Of a stretch of 64,000 nt of DNA, positions 36,424 through 45,752 are shown piece by piece (within the stretch, counting starts at the first letter, position 1; each line of letters begins with the position of its first letter). The stretch covers positions 124,001-188,000 of the forward strand of contig JBAOHV010000015.1 of NCBI GenBank assembly GCA_037045265.1. Reading direction: 5' to 3'. The notes below the pieces were generated by a model that was not told the origin of the DNA, made no database searches, and saw only the letters and a list, made by a program, of their open reading frames with translations. The position numbers were made by a program, and so were the translations under genes. Source of the DNA: JBAOHV01 sp037045265. GTDB lineage: Bacteria; Actinomycetota; Acidimicrobiia; Acidimicrobiales; Microtrichaceae.

Positions 36424-37862
36424 GTGACTCTCTCTTCGCAGGACGGCCCCGACCGCATGAGCGGCTTCGAGTCGCTCATGTGGGAACTCGAACGTGACCC
36501 ACGGCTCTCGTCGGCGTTCGCGAACCTGACGATCCTGGACCAGCCGCCCGACCGGGTGAAGCTGCGTGAACGCATGACCTCGGCCAGTCGTGCGGTCCCC
36601 CGCCTACGTCGACAGCGTCGTGGAACCGCGGGTCCCGTGGGATGCACCGCTGTGGGTCGAGGACCCGGACTTCGACATCGACCACCACCTCCGATGGGTC
36701 CACCTAGGTGGTTCCGGTGACCGGCGCTCCCTGTACGACCTGGCCGCAGCACTCATGCGCCAGCCGTTCGACAGGGAGAGGCCGCTGTGGGAGTTCGTGA
36801 CCATCGAAGGACTCGCCGACGGTCGAGCAGCCATGCTCCAGAGGCTGCACCACACGATCACCGACGGCGAGGGGGGCATCAGACTCTCTGTCGAGTTCCT
36901 CGACTTCGAGCGTGAGCCGACCCTTCGACCCGAGCGCCGCACCGACCCAGCAGCCGAGCCTCCCGATGCATCAGCCGAGGACACCGGGCCGCCGAGCCCA
37001 GGTGGCGGCGACCGGGGAGGGCCCTGGTGGCAATGGCCGATCAGCACGCTCAGCGAAACTGCCGGGCGCATCACCGAGCAAGCTGCTGCGGTGCCTCGGG
37101 TCAGCGACGAGTTGAGAGCGGTGACCCGGTCCACGCTCCGTCAGGTCTCGGTGGGCCAGTTCCGCTCACCGCTGTGGGTGGAGCGTTCGCTCGAACGACA
37201 TCTCGAGACGCTGGTCCTTTCACTCGATGACGTCCGAAACGCCGCCAGGAAGCTCGGTGGCAGCGTCAACGACCTGTTCATCACCGGTGCCGCGGCCGCG
37301 GCGGGTCGTGTGCACCGCAACGCCGGAAGGCCGGTCGACGAGCTGCGGGTCTCGATGCCCGTCAGCACCCGTCACGACCGTTCTGCGGGCGGCAACGCCT
37401 TCTCTCCCACCCAGACGCTCGTGCCGACCTCGTCGCTGGGATGCGCCGACCGCTTCGAACAGATCCACATGGTGCTGTCCGAGCTGAAGAGCGAGCGTGT
37501 GATCGACAAGCTCGAAGGCGCCGCGAACGTCGCAGCGATGATGCCGACGACAGCAGTGGTTCGAACCGGTCAGCACCTTGCTGGTTCGGTCGACTTCGTG
37601 TGCTCGAACGTCGGCGCGGCACCGTTCGACCTGTTCATGGGGGGCGCGCTGCTCGAGGCGAACTACCCGCTCGGTCCGCTGGCGGGAACCACGTTCAACC
37701 TGACGACGATGTCGTACCGCGGCTGGCTCTACCTGGGGCTGGTCACCGACCCTGCCGCGGTGTCCGACCCCGTCGAGCTCCTCGATGAGCTGGAGGCCGG
37801 CATACGCGGAACTGCTCCACGCCGGCGGTGTTCACCACCCGCGGCGCCCGACGAGCTTCTGA
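36424..37862 (+). CDS. Wax ester synthase/diacylglycerol acyltransferase, second copy, frame broken twice
   Basis: About 478 residues after joining. The first piece starts at GTG 36424 (alternative ATG 36457, MSGFESLMW) and includes WELERDPRLSSAF. Near 36615 one extra base shifts to the main frame, which holds the catalytic HHTITDG, the GGSVNDLFITG domain-2 motif and DFVCSNVGAAPF. Near 37808 a further extra base shifts the last 20 residues to a frame ending at 37862. It is related to the copy at 14321 but with a longer, Pro-rich linker after HHxxxDG. The function is transfer of acyl-CoA to diacylglycerol or alcohol. The damage is best explained by sequence error. Confidence 0.87.
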
Positions 37863-37881
37863 CCACTTGCGCTGAGGCGCG

Positions 37882-37908
37882 GATCGGTCCTGGCCCCAGG
37901 AGCCGATC
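37882..37908. terminator. Hairpin between convergent genes
   Basis: GATCGGTCCTGG (37882-37893) pairs with CCAGGAGCCGATC (37896-37908) with one bulged G, between the WS/DGAT stop at 37862 and the small minus-strand gene. It could serve both directions. Confidence 0.6.
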
Positions 37909-38107
37909 AGTTCGTGGAGACCTCCGCGTCGACCTTCGCCAACAGCATCCGCACGTCGAGGAGAAGATCGGCCACCTCAGAGGTGGGGACGAGATTGCGG
38001 TCGGAGATGCCGCCGAGGCCCTGATCGATCAGCTCGAGCGCATCGCGGATCGCGGACTCGGCCTGTGCCTCGGGGTCCAGGACCTGGGCGTCGAGTACCT
38101 CTGTCAT
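37907..38107 (-). CDS. Small acidic helical protein, 66 aa
   Basis: Begins MTEVLDAQVLDPEAQAE and ends MLLAKVDAEVSTN. It is acidic and predicted helical throughout, with no cysteine or membrane segment; the pattern EVADLLLDVRMLLAKV suggests an amphipathic helix and perhaps dimerisation. An AGGAGG Shine-Dalgarno sits 4 nt before the ATG, the best in this region. Unknown family; it stands alone between convergent and divergent neighbours. Confidence 0.6.
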   Translation of the reverse strand: MTEVLDAQVLDPEAQAESAIRDALELIDQGLGGISDRNLVPTSEVADLLLDVRMLLAKVDAEVSTN

Positions 38108-38233
38108 CGTGCCTCCTGCTGCCCGCAACCGGATGGTTCCGATCGCTCGACAACGAGGATACCGGGCCGGGGTGACAGTGAGGGCGCGAGTTCGTCGCAT
38201 CCACAGGATCGACCCATGGCCGGGGCCTCGGGC

Positions 38234-38239
38234 TACCTT
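38234..38239 (+). promoter_or_regulatory. Putative leaderless -10 (TACCTT)
   Basis: TACCTT ends 7 nt before the ATG at 38247 of the LLM oxidoreductase gene. Confidence 0.4.
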
Positions 38240-38246
38240 CGCAGGG

Positions 38247-39281
38247 ATGACCGCTCCTCCAGAACCGCCAGTGGTACCGGCCCCGGCGGGGGTGACCTTC
38301 GCCAGCTTCGCCCCACTGGGGCTGACTGTGGGAATCGATGTGGGCCCGGCGATCCCGAGAACTGGGATTCGGGTCGTTCTGGACCGCTGAGACGGTCGGG
38401 CAGGAGGCCTTCTCGACGCTGGCTGCTGTCGCCGCGTCGGTTCCGGGAATGAGCGTGGGCACCGGCGTGCTGCCGCTCCAGATCCGCACTCCCATGCTCT
38501 CTGCCATGGGGGCCGCAACGCTCCAGAGCATCGCACCCGACGTCGAGGTGTTGTTGGGAGTGGGAATCTCGTCACCGGTCGTCGTGGGACGCTGGCACGG
38601 AGCGGACTACGGCGACCGTCCCGTGACACAGGCCCGCGAGTACCTGGAGCTGGTCCGAGCCTGTCTGTCCGGGGAGCAGGTCACCCACGAAGGCACCCAC
38701 TACCGGTGCTCGAAGTTCCGCCTGGGAGTGCGCCTCGGCGAGCGGCGACCCCGGCTCGTCCTGGGCGCTCTCAACGAGCGCATGCTCCGTGTGGCGGGCG
38801 AACTGGCTGACGGTGTCTTGTTGAACTACCTCCCTGCAGCAGCGGTTCCGTGGTGCGTTCAGCAGGTGCGAGCCGGCGAGGAGGCCGCCGGGCGCGACCC
38901 CGGTGAGTGCACCGTCTACGCGTACGTGCACGTCGGGGTGTGCGATCGCGACGCCGCGCTCGGCGCGGCCCGACGGGGACCTGTTCTCATATGCCGTGGT
39001 CCCACGTACGCGACCGCCTTCGAGCGGGCCGGGTTCGGCGACGAGATCGGCGCCCTGCGAGATGCCCGATCGACGCGGTGACCGCGAGGGCGCGGTGGCC
39101 GCCATCTCCGAGCGCATGGTGGACGCGATCGACATCTGCGGCGATCCGCCGACCGTTGCAGCGACGGTCCGCGAGTACCGCGCCGCCGGCGTGGACGTAC
39201 CCGGTGATCATGCCGCTCCCATGGGGCGACGACCGCCGAGCGATCATCGACGCCACGCTCGAAGCCACCGCTGGAGCCTGA
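38247..39281 (+). CDS. LLM-class F420-dependent oxidoreductase, frame broken about five times
   Basis: Luciferase-like oxidoreductase of about 340 residues spread over three frames. Pieces in order: ASFAPLGLTVGID; then RELGFGSFWTAETVGQEAF through GVLPLQIRTPMLSAMG, YLELVRACLSGEQVTHEG, ALNERMLRVAGELADGVLLNYL; then DLFSYAVV; TYATAFERAGFGDEI; AVAAISERMVDAIDICG; and YPVIMPLPWGDD to the stop at 39281. Breaks fall near 38345, 38984, 38998, 39080 and 39200; four fit single-base insertions and one a deletion. This is the most damaged gene in the window. Either local sequence quality is poor or it is a young pseudogene; the flanking SDR and methyltransferase genes are also broken. Confidence 0.75.
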
Positions 39282-39283
39282 GG

Positions 39284-40097
39284 ATGCAGATCGAGGGCGC
39301 TGTCGCAGTAGTGACCGGTGGGGGCAGCGGCATCGGCGCTGCGCTGGTCTCACAGTTGGCTCGAGCAGGCGCCAAGGCGGTGGCGGTCGTCGACCTGGAA
39401 GCAGGCCGCGGCACGAGACGTCGCCGAACAGGTCGGCGCCCAGGTAGAGGGAGCCGATGTCTGGCACACCGGCTGCGATGTCGCCGACGAGTCACAGGTG
39501 CGGCATCTCGTCGAACTGGTCGAGCAGCGCCACGGCGGCATCGACCTGTTCTGCGCGAACGCCGGCATCGCCACCGGCCAGGGGATCCAGGCCGACGACG
39601 AGGTGTGGCGACGGGCGATCGACGTCAACGTGATGGCACATGTCTACGCTGCTCGCGCTCTTGTCCCCGGCTGGCGCGAACGAGGCCGCGGACACCTGCT
39701 GATCACAGCGTCCGCGGCGGGCCTCCTCACCAACCTCGGCGACGCCCCGTACAGCGTCTCGAAGCACGCAGCGGTCGCGCTCGCAGAATGGATCTCGATC
39801 ACCTACGGCGACGAGGGCGTCGGAGTGTCGTGCCTGTGCCCCCAGGGGGTGCGCACTCCCCTTCTGTTCGGCGTCGGTGCTCCCACGAACGGCGATCTCG
39901 CTGCCCGTGTCGTCAAGACCCAGCGGATCCTCGAACCGGACGAGGTCGCACGTGTGACCGTCGCCGGAATCGCCCGTGACAGCTTCCTGATCCTTCCCCA
40001 CGAGGAGGTTGCGACCTACGAACAAGCGCGCGCCTCGGACCGGGAACGGTGGCTCGCGTCGATGCGACGACTCCAGTCACGACTCGATCCGGGATGA
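39284..40097 (+). CDS. SDR-family oxidoreductase, frame broken once
   Basis: About 270 residues. The dinucleotide motif VVTGGGSGIGAAL is in the first frame from ATG 39284. Near 39405 an extra base moves the similarity to the second frame, which has FCANAGIA (NAG motif), the catalytic Ser in LLITASAAG and YSVSK (Tyr, Lys). C-terminal CPQGVRTPLL is usual for classical SDRs. Reaction unknown; probably an alcohol or hydroxyacyl dehydrogenase. It starts 2 bp after the LLM gene and its TGA overlaps the next ATG, so the LLM, SDR, methyltransferase-Mug and CoA-ligase genes form one transcript. Confidence 0.85.
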
Positions 40098-41314
40098 GCG
40101 ACCCCCACGACCGCGACCGTCGCCGCATACGACTCGTCGGCTGACTCCTGGGTCGGCCGCAGAGACCCCGATCTCGGTGCTCCGCGGGAGTTCGTGGGTT
40201 GGGTGTCGGAGTTGACCGGGCTCGCCGAGCCGAGGCTCGTTGACCTCGGCTGCGGCCCGGGTTGGCACCTCGACTCGCTGGGCCCGAACACCGTCGCGAT
40301 GGATGCCAGCGCATCGATGCTGCTGCATGCTGTTGGCCGCGTACCCGGGTCGTCGAAGGTGCTGGGCGATCTCCGGGCGCTGCCGTTCGCCGCCGGGTCC
40401 TTCGACGGGGCCTGGGCAGAACGCTCCCTGGTGCACGTTGACCGACGGGCTGTTCCGCTGGCGCTGTGGGACATGCATCGGGTCCGTGCGGGTCGGCGCT
40501 GGGATCCACCTGGGGCTGTTCGAAGGGGACCTGGATCACGCCACCGTCGACGGGGACGACACCCCCGGGAGGTACTTCAGCGCCTGGCCCGAGTCGCTGT
40601 TGCAGGCGGTTCTCGAGGGTGCGGGCATGGGCGTCGAGATGGTCGAGAGATCTGCTGCAGGGGAGGTTGACCGTTTCACGGTTAGGGCACACAGGGTCCG
40701 GACTCTGGCCGACACGGTGGGTCCCGACATGAGGCTGCTGCTGGTGGGGCTCAACCCGTCCTTGGTCGCGGCCGATGCCGGGGTCGGGTTCCATCGTGGC
40801 GGCAATCGCGCCTGGCCAGCTCTACGTGCTGCTGGGCTGGCGACCTGCGACCGCGATCCGCGTCACCTGCTGATCGTCGACCGGGTCGGCATGACGGACC
40901 TGGTGAAGCTGCCGAGCGCCCGGGCGGACGTGCTGAGCGCCGCGCAGTACGAGCACGGGATCACCAGATTGGAGCGCCTGTGCTCATGGCTGCGACCGGG
41001 GGCCGTCTGCGTTCTCGGGCTCTCCGGCTGGCGTATGGCGGTCGATCCGCTCGCCGTATCCGGTCCTCAGCCGCGGCAGTCTCGGCGGCCGCCCCGTCTA
41101 CTTGATGCCGAACCCGAGCGGGGCGAACGCGAGCTCGACCATGGACGATCTCGTCGCCCACCTACGCGCCGCGGCGCAGCTCGCAGACGACACCGCGCAG
41201 CTCGCAGACGACACCGCGCAGCTCGCAGACGACACCGCGCAGCTCGCAGACGACACCGCGCAGCTCGCAGACGACACCGCTGTTCGACCAGACTCGCACG
41301 GTGCTTCTGCATGA
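40094..41314 (+). CDS. Fusion of a class I SAM methyltransferase and a Mug-type mismatch uracil/thymine DNA glycosylase, frame broken three times
   Basis: The N-terminal half is a small Rossmann methyltransferase: VDLGCGPGWH (SAM motif I), AMDASASML (motif II) and ALPFAAGSFDGAWAERSLVH (motif IV). The C-terminal half is a Mug/TDG-like glycosylase: LLLVGLNPS (active-site GLNP), GVGFHRGGNRAWPAL, VGMTDLVKLPSARA and VYLMPNPSG. The junction (VRAHRVRTLADTVGPDM) lies in one uninterrupted frame, 40490-41045, so the fusion does not depend on joining frames. Breaks near 40115, 40490 and 41055 each fit one extra base. After the glycosylase come five exact QLADDTA repeats. ATG 40094 overlaps the SDR stop. 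The glycosylase would remove U or T opposite G; the methyltransferase target is unknown. Confidence 0.82.
41174..41278 (+). repeat. Five exact 21-bp tandem repeats encoding QLADDTA
   Basis: The 21-bp unit is repeated five times without a mismatch at the 3' end of the glycosylase fusion gene. In the frame that carries the Mug C-terminus each unit encodes the heptapeptide QLADDTA. Confidence 0.95.
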
Positions 41315-42878
41315 GATCGTCGAGTTCGCCGCGTCCGCTCGGCCTTGTGCCACAGCGCTGATCAGCAACGGCGCACACGTCGACTTCGCCGGCCTCGAAC
41401 GACGGATCGGAGTCGTGGCGACTCTGCTGAGCAGGACGGTGCCACCCGGGGAGCGCATCGTGTTGGTCGCGGAGAACCACCTCGATGTGGTGACGCTGAT
41501 GTACGCGGCGCCCCGAGCCGGCGTGATCGTGGCGTTCGGCAACACCCGTCACACGCCGGTGGAGTTGCTCGACCTGGTCGAGGCTACGGATCCGGCCCTG
41601 GTGGTCGCCGGAGTCGACCATCTGGAGCGGCTCGCGGAGCCGCTGGCGACCGCCCGACCGAGCCTCCCGGTGTGGTCGCTGGGCGGTAGCCATCGGGCAG
41701 CAGCCCAGGACCTGTCCGCAGAAGCGGACAGCTTCGACGGACAGGTGATGACCGATGACCCCATCGACGTCGACGCCGATGATTGCGCATGGCTGATCCA
41801 CACGTCGGGCACCACTGGTCGACCCAAGGGAGTTCGACTCACCCACCGGTCGCTGCTGGCAGCCGTGACCAGCACTGCGGTGGCCAGGCCTCTCTCCGAC
41901 GACGACGTATACCTGTTCCCGTTCCCGCTGTTCCACGTCGCTGGCTACAACGTCCTGCACGCGCACCTCCGTCGCCGCCCGGTGGTGCTGCTCCCCCGTT
42001 TCGAGCCCACCTCGGTCTTCGATGCACTCCGCGAGCACGAAGTGACCTGCTGCTCACTGGCACCCACGATGCTCGCGATGCTGCTCGACCATCCAGAACG
42101 TGACGATGCTGCCTTGGCGAACCTCCGCCAGATCTCCTACGGCGCATCTGCGATGCCCCTCGACCTGCTCCGCAGGGTCACCAGGGAGCTCCCTGGGTGC
42201 GGCCTGGCACAGGGCTACGGCATGACGGAGTTGTCGGGCAACGCGGTGTTCCTGTCTCCCGACGATCACCGGCTGGCCGCTGCCGGCCAGCCCCATCTGC
42301 TGGCAGCAGCGGGCCGACCCGGCCCGCTCGCCGCAGTGCGCATCGTCGACGACGATGACCATGAGCTGCCCGAGGGCGACCCGGGTGAGATCCTCGTCCG
42401 CGGCGACCAGGTATGCGACGGCTACTGGAACGATCCTGAGGCAACGGCCGCATCCCGACTCGGCCGTTGGCTCCGTACAGGTGACATCGGCAAGGTGGTC
42501 GACGGGGTGCTCTACGTCGTCGACCGCAAGAAGGACCTGATCATCACGGGCGGCGAGAACGTTGCGTCGCGTGAGGTCGAGGACCTCCTCGGGCAACACC
42601 CGGCGGTCGCACAGGTGGCGGTTGTCGGGATCCCCGACGAGCGCTGGGGAGAGACGGTGTGTGCGGTCGTCGTTGCCGAGGACGCGGAGTCGTTCGACGG
42701 CGAGGAGCTGATGCGCTGGACGGATGGTCGGATCGCCGGATTCAAGCGTCCGCGGCGGATCGTTCGGATCGACGGACTTCCGACCAATGCCTCAGGGAAG
42801 GTCGACAAGGTCAGGCTGCGGGCGGTGGTCGCACCCGTCTCCGGCGAACCCGGGTGGAGCGGACCAGTCAGCCCATAG
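41301..42878 (+). CDS. AMP-dependent acyl-CoA synthetase/ligase
   Basis: 525 residues, GTG start overlapping the previous gene by 14 bp. The core motif HTSGTTGRPKG is at 167-177; YGMTELSG, the RTGDIGKVVDG hinge region, DRKKDLIITGGENV and NASGKVDK with the catalytic lysine follow. It makes an acyl-AMP and then acyl-CoA; the acid is unknown (medium- or long-chain or aromatic acids are all possible). It ends the 38.2-42.9 kb operon. The 3' end overlaps the convergent LuxR-family gene by 11 bp. Unlike the other genes in this operon its frame is intact. Confidence 0.92.
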   Translation: MLLHEIVEFAASARPCATALISNGAHVDFAGLERRIGVVATLLSRTVPPGERIVLVAENHLDVVTLMYAAPRAGVIVAFGNTRHTPVELLDLVEATDPALVVAGVDHLERLAEPLATARPSLPVWSLGGSHRAAAQDLSAEADSFDGQVMTDDPIDVDADDCAWLIHTSGTTGRPKGVRLTHRSLLAAVTSTAVARPLSDDDVYLFPFPLFHVAGYNVLHAHLRRRPVVLLPRFEPTSVFDALREHEVTCCSLAPTMLAMLLDHPERDDAALANLRQISYGASAMPLDLLRRVTRELPGCGLAQGYGMTELSGNAVFLSPDDHRLAAAGQPHLLAAAGRPGPLAAVRIVDDDDHELPEGDPGEILVRGDQVCDGYWNDPEATAASRLGRWLRTGDIGKVVDGVLYVVDRKKDLIITGGENVASREVEDLLGQHPAVAQVAVVGIPDERWGETVCAVVVAEDAESFDGEELMRWTDGRIAGFKRPRRIVRIDGLPTNASGKVDKVRLRAVVAPVSGEPGWSGPVSP

Positions 42879-45495
42879 ACGTGTCGAGCACCTCGCTCAG
42901 CGATTCCCTGGAGCGGACGCCGAGCTTCTCGTAGGCGCGCTGCAGGTGGTTCTCGACGGTCCGGACCGACACCATCAGATGATCGGCGATCTCCCGGTTC
43001 GAGCGCCCCTTCGCCGCCAACCCGGCGACCTCACGCTCGCGCCTGGTCAGCCCGCGGGCCTGGGCGACATCGGCGGACCCTGGCGTACGCACCTGTTGGC
43101 ATGCCGCTCGCAGCCGCTGTGCAGTCTGGTCGGACCTCACCGCAAGTCGGCTGGATCCAACTCGTCGGTGGGCGCTGCAAGCCGCCGTTGCGGCTTCGAC
43201 AGCGAAGAGCATCGCCCCCATCGATTCGAAATCGGCCGCTACAGCATCGAGTGCCTGGCCGTCCTCCGCGACCAGCGCTTCGACGTGCGCCATGCGCGCC
43301 GAAGGGAGGTCGCCCTCGACCCGCTCCACGCAGCTCGCCAGCGGCCCGACAGCGGCGCCTGGGTCCCCCAGTCTGGCCACGTCGTGCAACGCCGCGATCC
43401 CCAGCGTGTTCTGACCCTTGGCGATCGCCCGCTGCGCGGTGGAGCTCAACATCTCCCTGGCGGCGCTGTGGTGACCGGCCGAGGCCAGCGCCCACGCCCT
43501 GCCGCGTTCCAGCTCTGCTTCGATCAGCGCGATGGGGGTAGGCGGCTCGGCATCCAGATCCTCGACGGCCGCGGTGGCCGTCGCCGAGTCCCCGGCCTGG
43601 CCGGCGGCGAGGGCGAGCATGCCCAGACCCCAACGAGACCCCGGATGCTGCAACGCGCCGAACACGAGCGCCGACTCCCTCCCCCATCGAGCGGCGTCCA
43701 TCAGCCGACCCGAGAGCAGGTCTACGCGAGCGAGCATGACCGCGAGCCATGCCTGCGACTTGCGATCTCCGATCGACGTTGCGGCCTCATACGCTGCAGC
43801 GGCGGTGTCGAATCCGCGCAGGATCTCGCCGCGCTCGATCTGTGCGAATGCCACGGCCGCCAGGTAGGTCCCGGTCTCACCGAGCTGGACCTGGTCACCG
43901 AGGCGCTCACGGGCAGCGGTCGCCCGTGTCGCCACATCGAGCGCATCCTCGGTCCGCCCCGCCAGCGCAAGCGCCACCGAGGCCATCAGCGCCGACTCGC
44001 ACGACCCACGGTCGTCGATGACACCCAGGCCGGACGTCAGGTCGATCGCTTCGATCAGGTTCCCGCTGAAGACGGCGAACAGCGCCCGCCGCGCCGCGAT
44101 CTCGGTGAGCAGCCCGGGCGAGCTGACTGATGCCTCGGCCGCGTCGAGCACGGCAAGTGCTTCGTCTGTCCGGCCCAGGCCACGGAACAGATTGGAGGCC
44201 CTGGCGAGCGCGAGCATGGTCCGCTCGGTCTCATCGGTGACCCCTGGCTCGTGGGTGGACAGCAGCGCCTCGGCCTCGGCCGACCGGCCGGCGTCGTCCA
44301 GCACCGAGCCGAGCAGGTGCACGGCCGCCGACCGGGTCTGTTCGGTCAGCTCGGCGTGGTCGAGCGCGGCGCGGGCGAAGCGCTCGCACATGGTTAGGTC
44401 GTTGGCCCACCGCGCTTCCCGCGCGGCGTTCACGAGCACGTCCGGGTCGGCCTGTCTGCCTGCGTCCAGTCGCCAGGCGGCCAACCGACGTGAGTCGTCT
44501 CGGCGACGACAACCCTGGTCCTCCAGTGCATCGGCCAGGTCGTCGAGGATCTGGCAACGACGATCGTCAGGCATGGTCGAACGGGCAACCTCGACGTACA
44601 TGGGGTGAGCCGATCGGAGTTGACGACGAGAACCGTCCTCGACCAGCTCGACGATTCCCGCGGCAATCAGTTCCTCGGCCAGAGGCCACGTGCCGCCCTG
44701 TCGCACCCGTTGTGCGCTGAACGGCTCACCGAGCGCCAGCGCGTTGAGCAACTGGCGTGCGGGCTGACTCAAGGACGCGAGCCGCTGCTCGACCAGCTCA
44801 GCCAGACGTGGAGGGGCGGAGATCGAGCCCCTCAGCTCCCAGTGCCCCCGCTCTCGCGACAGTGCTCCCGAGTCGATCAGACCGAGGATCAGCTCACGCA
44901 GGTAGAGGAGGTTGCCGCCGGCAGCGGCGATCAGGGCCTGCCGAGCACCACCGTCGATCCCGCCCGAGAGGACCTCGTCCACCAGGTCGGCCATGTCCTC
45001 CGAGGACAACGACGTCAGGTCGACCCGGGTGACCATCTGATCCCGCCACAGCAGGGTCACCGGCTCCGGGACTACCTCACCGTCGCGCATCGTGAGCACG
45101 AGATCGACCCGATCAGAGAGCGCCAGGTTCAACAGCAGGACCGCGGACGCATCGTCGAGCAGGTGGACGTCGTCCACCACGAGCAGGAGCCGGTCACCGT
45201 CGTCGAGTCGTTCGACCAGGTGCTGTGCGGCAGCACCCAGGCGAGCTGCCTCGCTGTCGTGTGCACCCGCCGCTGCCAGCACCTGGGCGAACGCACCCAG
45301 GGGCATGCGTGAGGCCACCGCCGTCGCCCGGACACGAGTCACCTGTCGGCGCCCCAGCAGCGTGACGATCTCTTCGGCCAACCGGGTCTTGCCCACGCCC
45401 GACGGCCCTGCCAGCAGCACTCCACCAGCACTGCAACGACGGGCCGCCAGACCCAGCTCCCGATCTCGGCCCACGAGCGGCCACCGATCCTCCAC
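42868..45495 (-). CDS. Large LuxR-family (LAL) transcriptional regulator with AAA ATPase domain
   Basis: 875 residues. The N-terminal NTPase has Walker A GPSGVGKT (30-37) and Walker B LLLVVDD (103-109). The long middle part is helical and Ala/Leu-rich, of tetratricopeptide-like type. The C-terminus is a LuxR helix-turn-helix (LTRREREVAGLAAKGRSNREI, then VSVRTVENHLQRAYEKLGV). LAL regulators such as MalT switch on genes when a ligand binds the ATPase/TPR part. GTG 45495 (VEDRWPLVGRDREL) is chosen because the domain starts there and TACCAT lies 6 nt upstream; a longer frame to 45597 lacks similarity and a Shine-Dalgarno. A likely target is the convergent acyl-CoA operon, which is only a guess. 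Confidence 0.9.
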   Translation of the reverse strand: MEDRWPLVGRDRELGLAARRCSAGGVLLAGPSGVGKTRLAEEIVTLLGRRQVTRVRATAVASRMPLGAFAQVLAAAGAHDSEAARLGAAAQHLVERLDDGDRLLLVVDDVHLLDDASAVLLLNLALSDRVDLVLTMRDGEVVPEPVTLLWRDQMVTRVDLTSLSSEDMADLVDEVLSGGIDGGARQALIAAAGGNLLYLRELILGLIDSGALSRERGHWELRGSISAPPRLAELVEQRLASLSQPARQLLNALALGEPFSAQRVRQGGTWPLAEELIAAGIVELVEDGSRRQLRSAHPMYVEVARSTMPDDRRCQILDDLADALEDQGCRRRDDSRRLAAWRLDAGRQADPDVLVNAAREARWANDLTMCERFARAALDHAELTEQTRSAAVHLLGSVLDDAGRSAEAEALLSTHEPGVTDETERTMLALARASNLFRGLGRTDEALAVLDAAEASVSSPGLLTEIAARRALFAVFSGNLIEAIDLTSGLGVIDDRGSCESALMASVALALAGRTEDALDVATRATAARERLGDQVQLGETGTYLAAVAFAQIERGEILRGFDTAAAAYEAATSIGDRKSQAWLAVMLARVDLLSGRLMDAARWGRESALVFGALQHPGSRWGLGMLALAAGQAGDSATATAAVEDLDAEPPTPIALIEAELERGRAWALASAGHHSAAREMLSSTAQRAIAKGQNTLGIAALHDVARLGDPGAAVGPLASCVERVEGDLPSARMAHVEALVAEDGQALDAVAADFESMGAMLFAVEAATAACSAHRRVGSSRLAVRSDQTAQRLRAACQQVRTPGSADVAQARGLTRREREVAGLAAKGRSNREIADHLMVSVRTVENHLQRAYEKLGVRSRESLSEVLDTSMG

Positions 45496-45501
45496 CCGAC
45501 G

Positions 45502-45507
45502 ATGGTA
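45502..45507 (-). promoter_or_regulatory. Putative leaderless -10 (TACCAT) of the LAL regulator
   Basis: On the minus strand TACCAT ends 6 nt before the GTG at 45495. Further upstream TGAGTA-N5-TACTCA (45541-45557) is a small dyad that might be an operator. Confidence 0.45.
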
Positions 45508-45655
45508 CCTACAAGGCCTGCCGAGCGCCGTCTGTGGAATTGAGTACCGACTACTCAGGACAGCAGATCCCACAGCCACGAGACTGTGTGTGTTCACTCA
45601 AAGTGACTCGGCGATGATCGCCCCATCGAAACCGGGTCGCTTGAGCAAAGCAGTG

Positions 45656-45693
45656 GGGGGTGTGGCTCCAGAGGAGGGAGGAGCCACACCCCC
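45656..45693 (-). terminator. 14-bp perfect hairpin downstream of the LLM oxidoreductase
   Basis: GGGGGTGTGGCTCC (45656-45669) pairs exactly with GGAGCCACACCCCC (45680-45693) over a 10-nt loop. It lies 60 bp past the stop of the minus-strand LLM gene, in the 257-bp gap before the LAL regulator, which otherwise holds only the regulator's promoter. Confidence 0.75.
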
Positions 45694-45752
45694 TCCGCTT
45701 CGTCTTGGCGCCCGGTGCTCTCGTTCGGTGCCGCTCCGCGCCCGCCGGCCGT

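Noticed and set aside
41174..41278. Five tandem repeats as a small CRISPR array
   Set aside because: The units are contiguous without spacers and lie in a coding frame at the end of a glycosylase domain; no cas genes are present. The Cas4-like nuclease at 34996 has the general RecB-family form and no CRISPR context.
45496..45597. Longer LAL regulator starting MNTHSLVA at 45597
   Set aside because: The extra 34 residues have no domain similarity, no Shine-Dalgarno precedes them, and a TACCAT hexamer fits the GTG at 45495.
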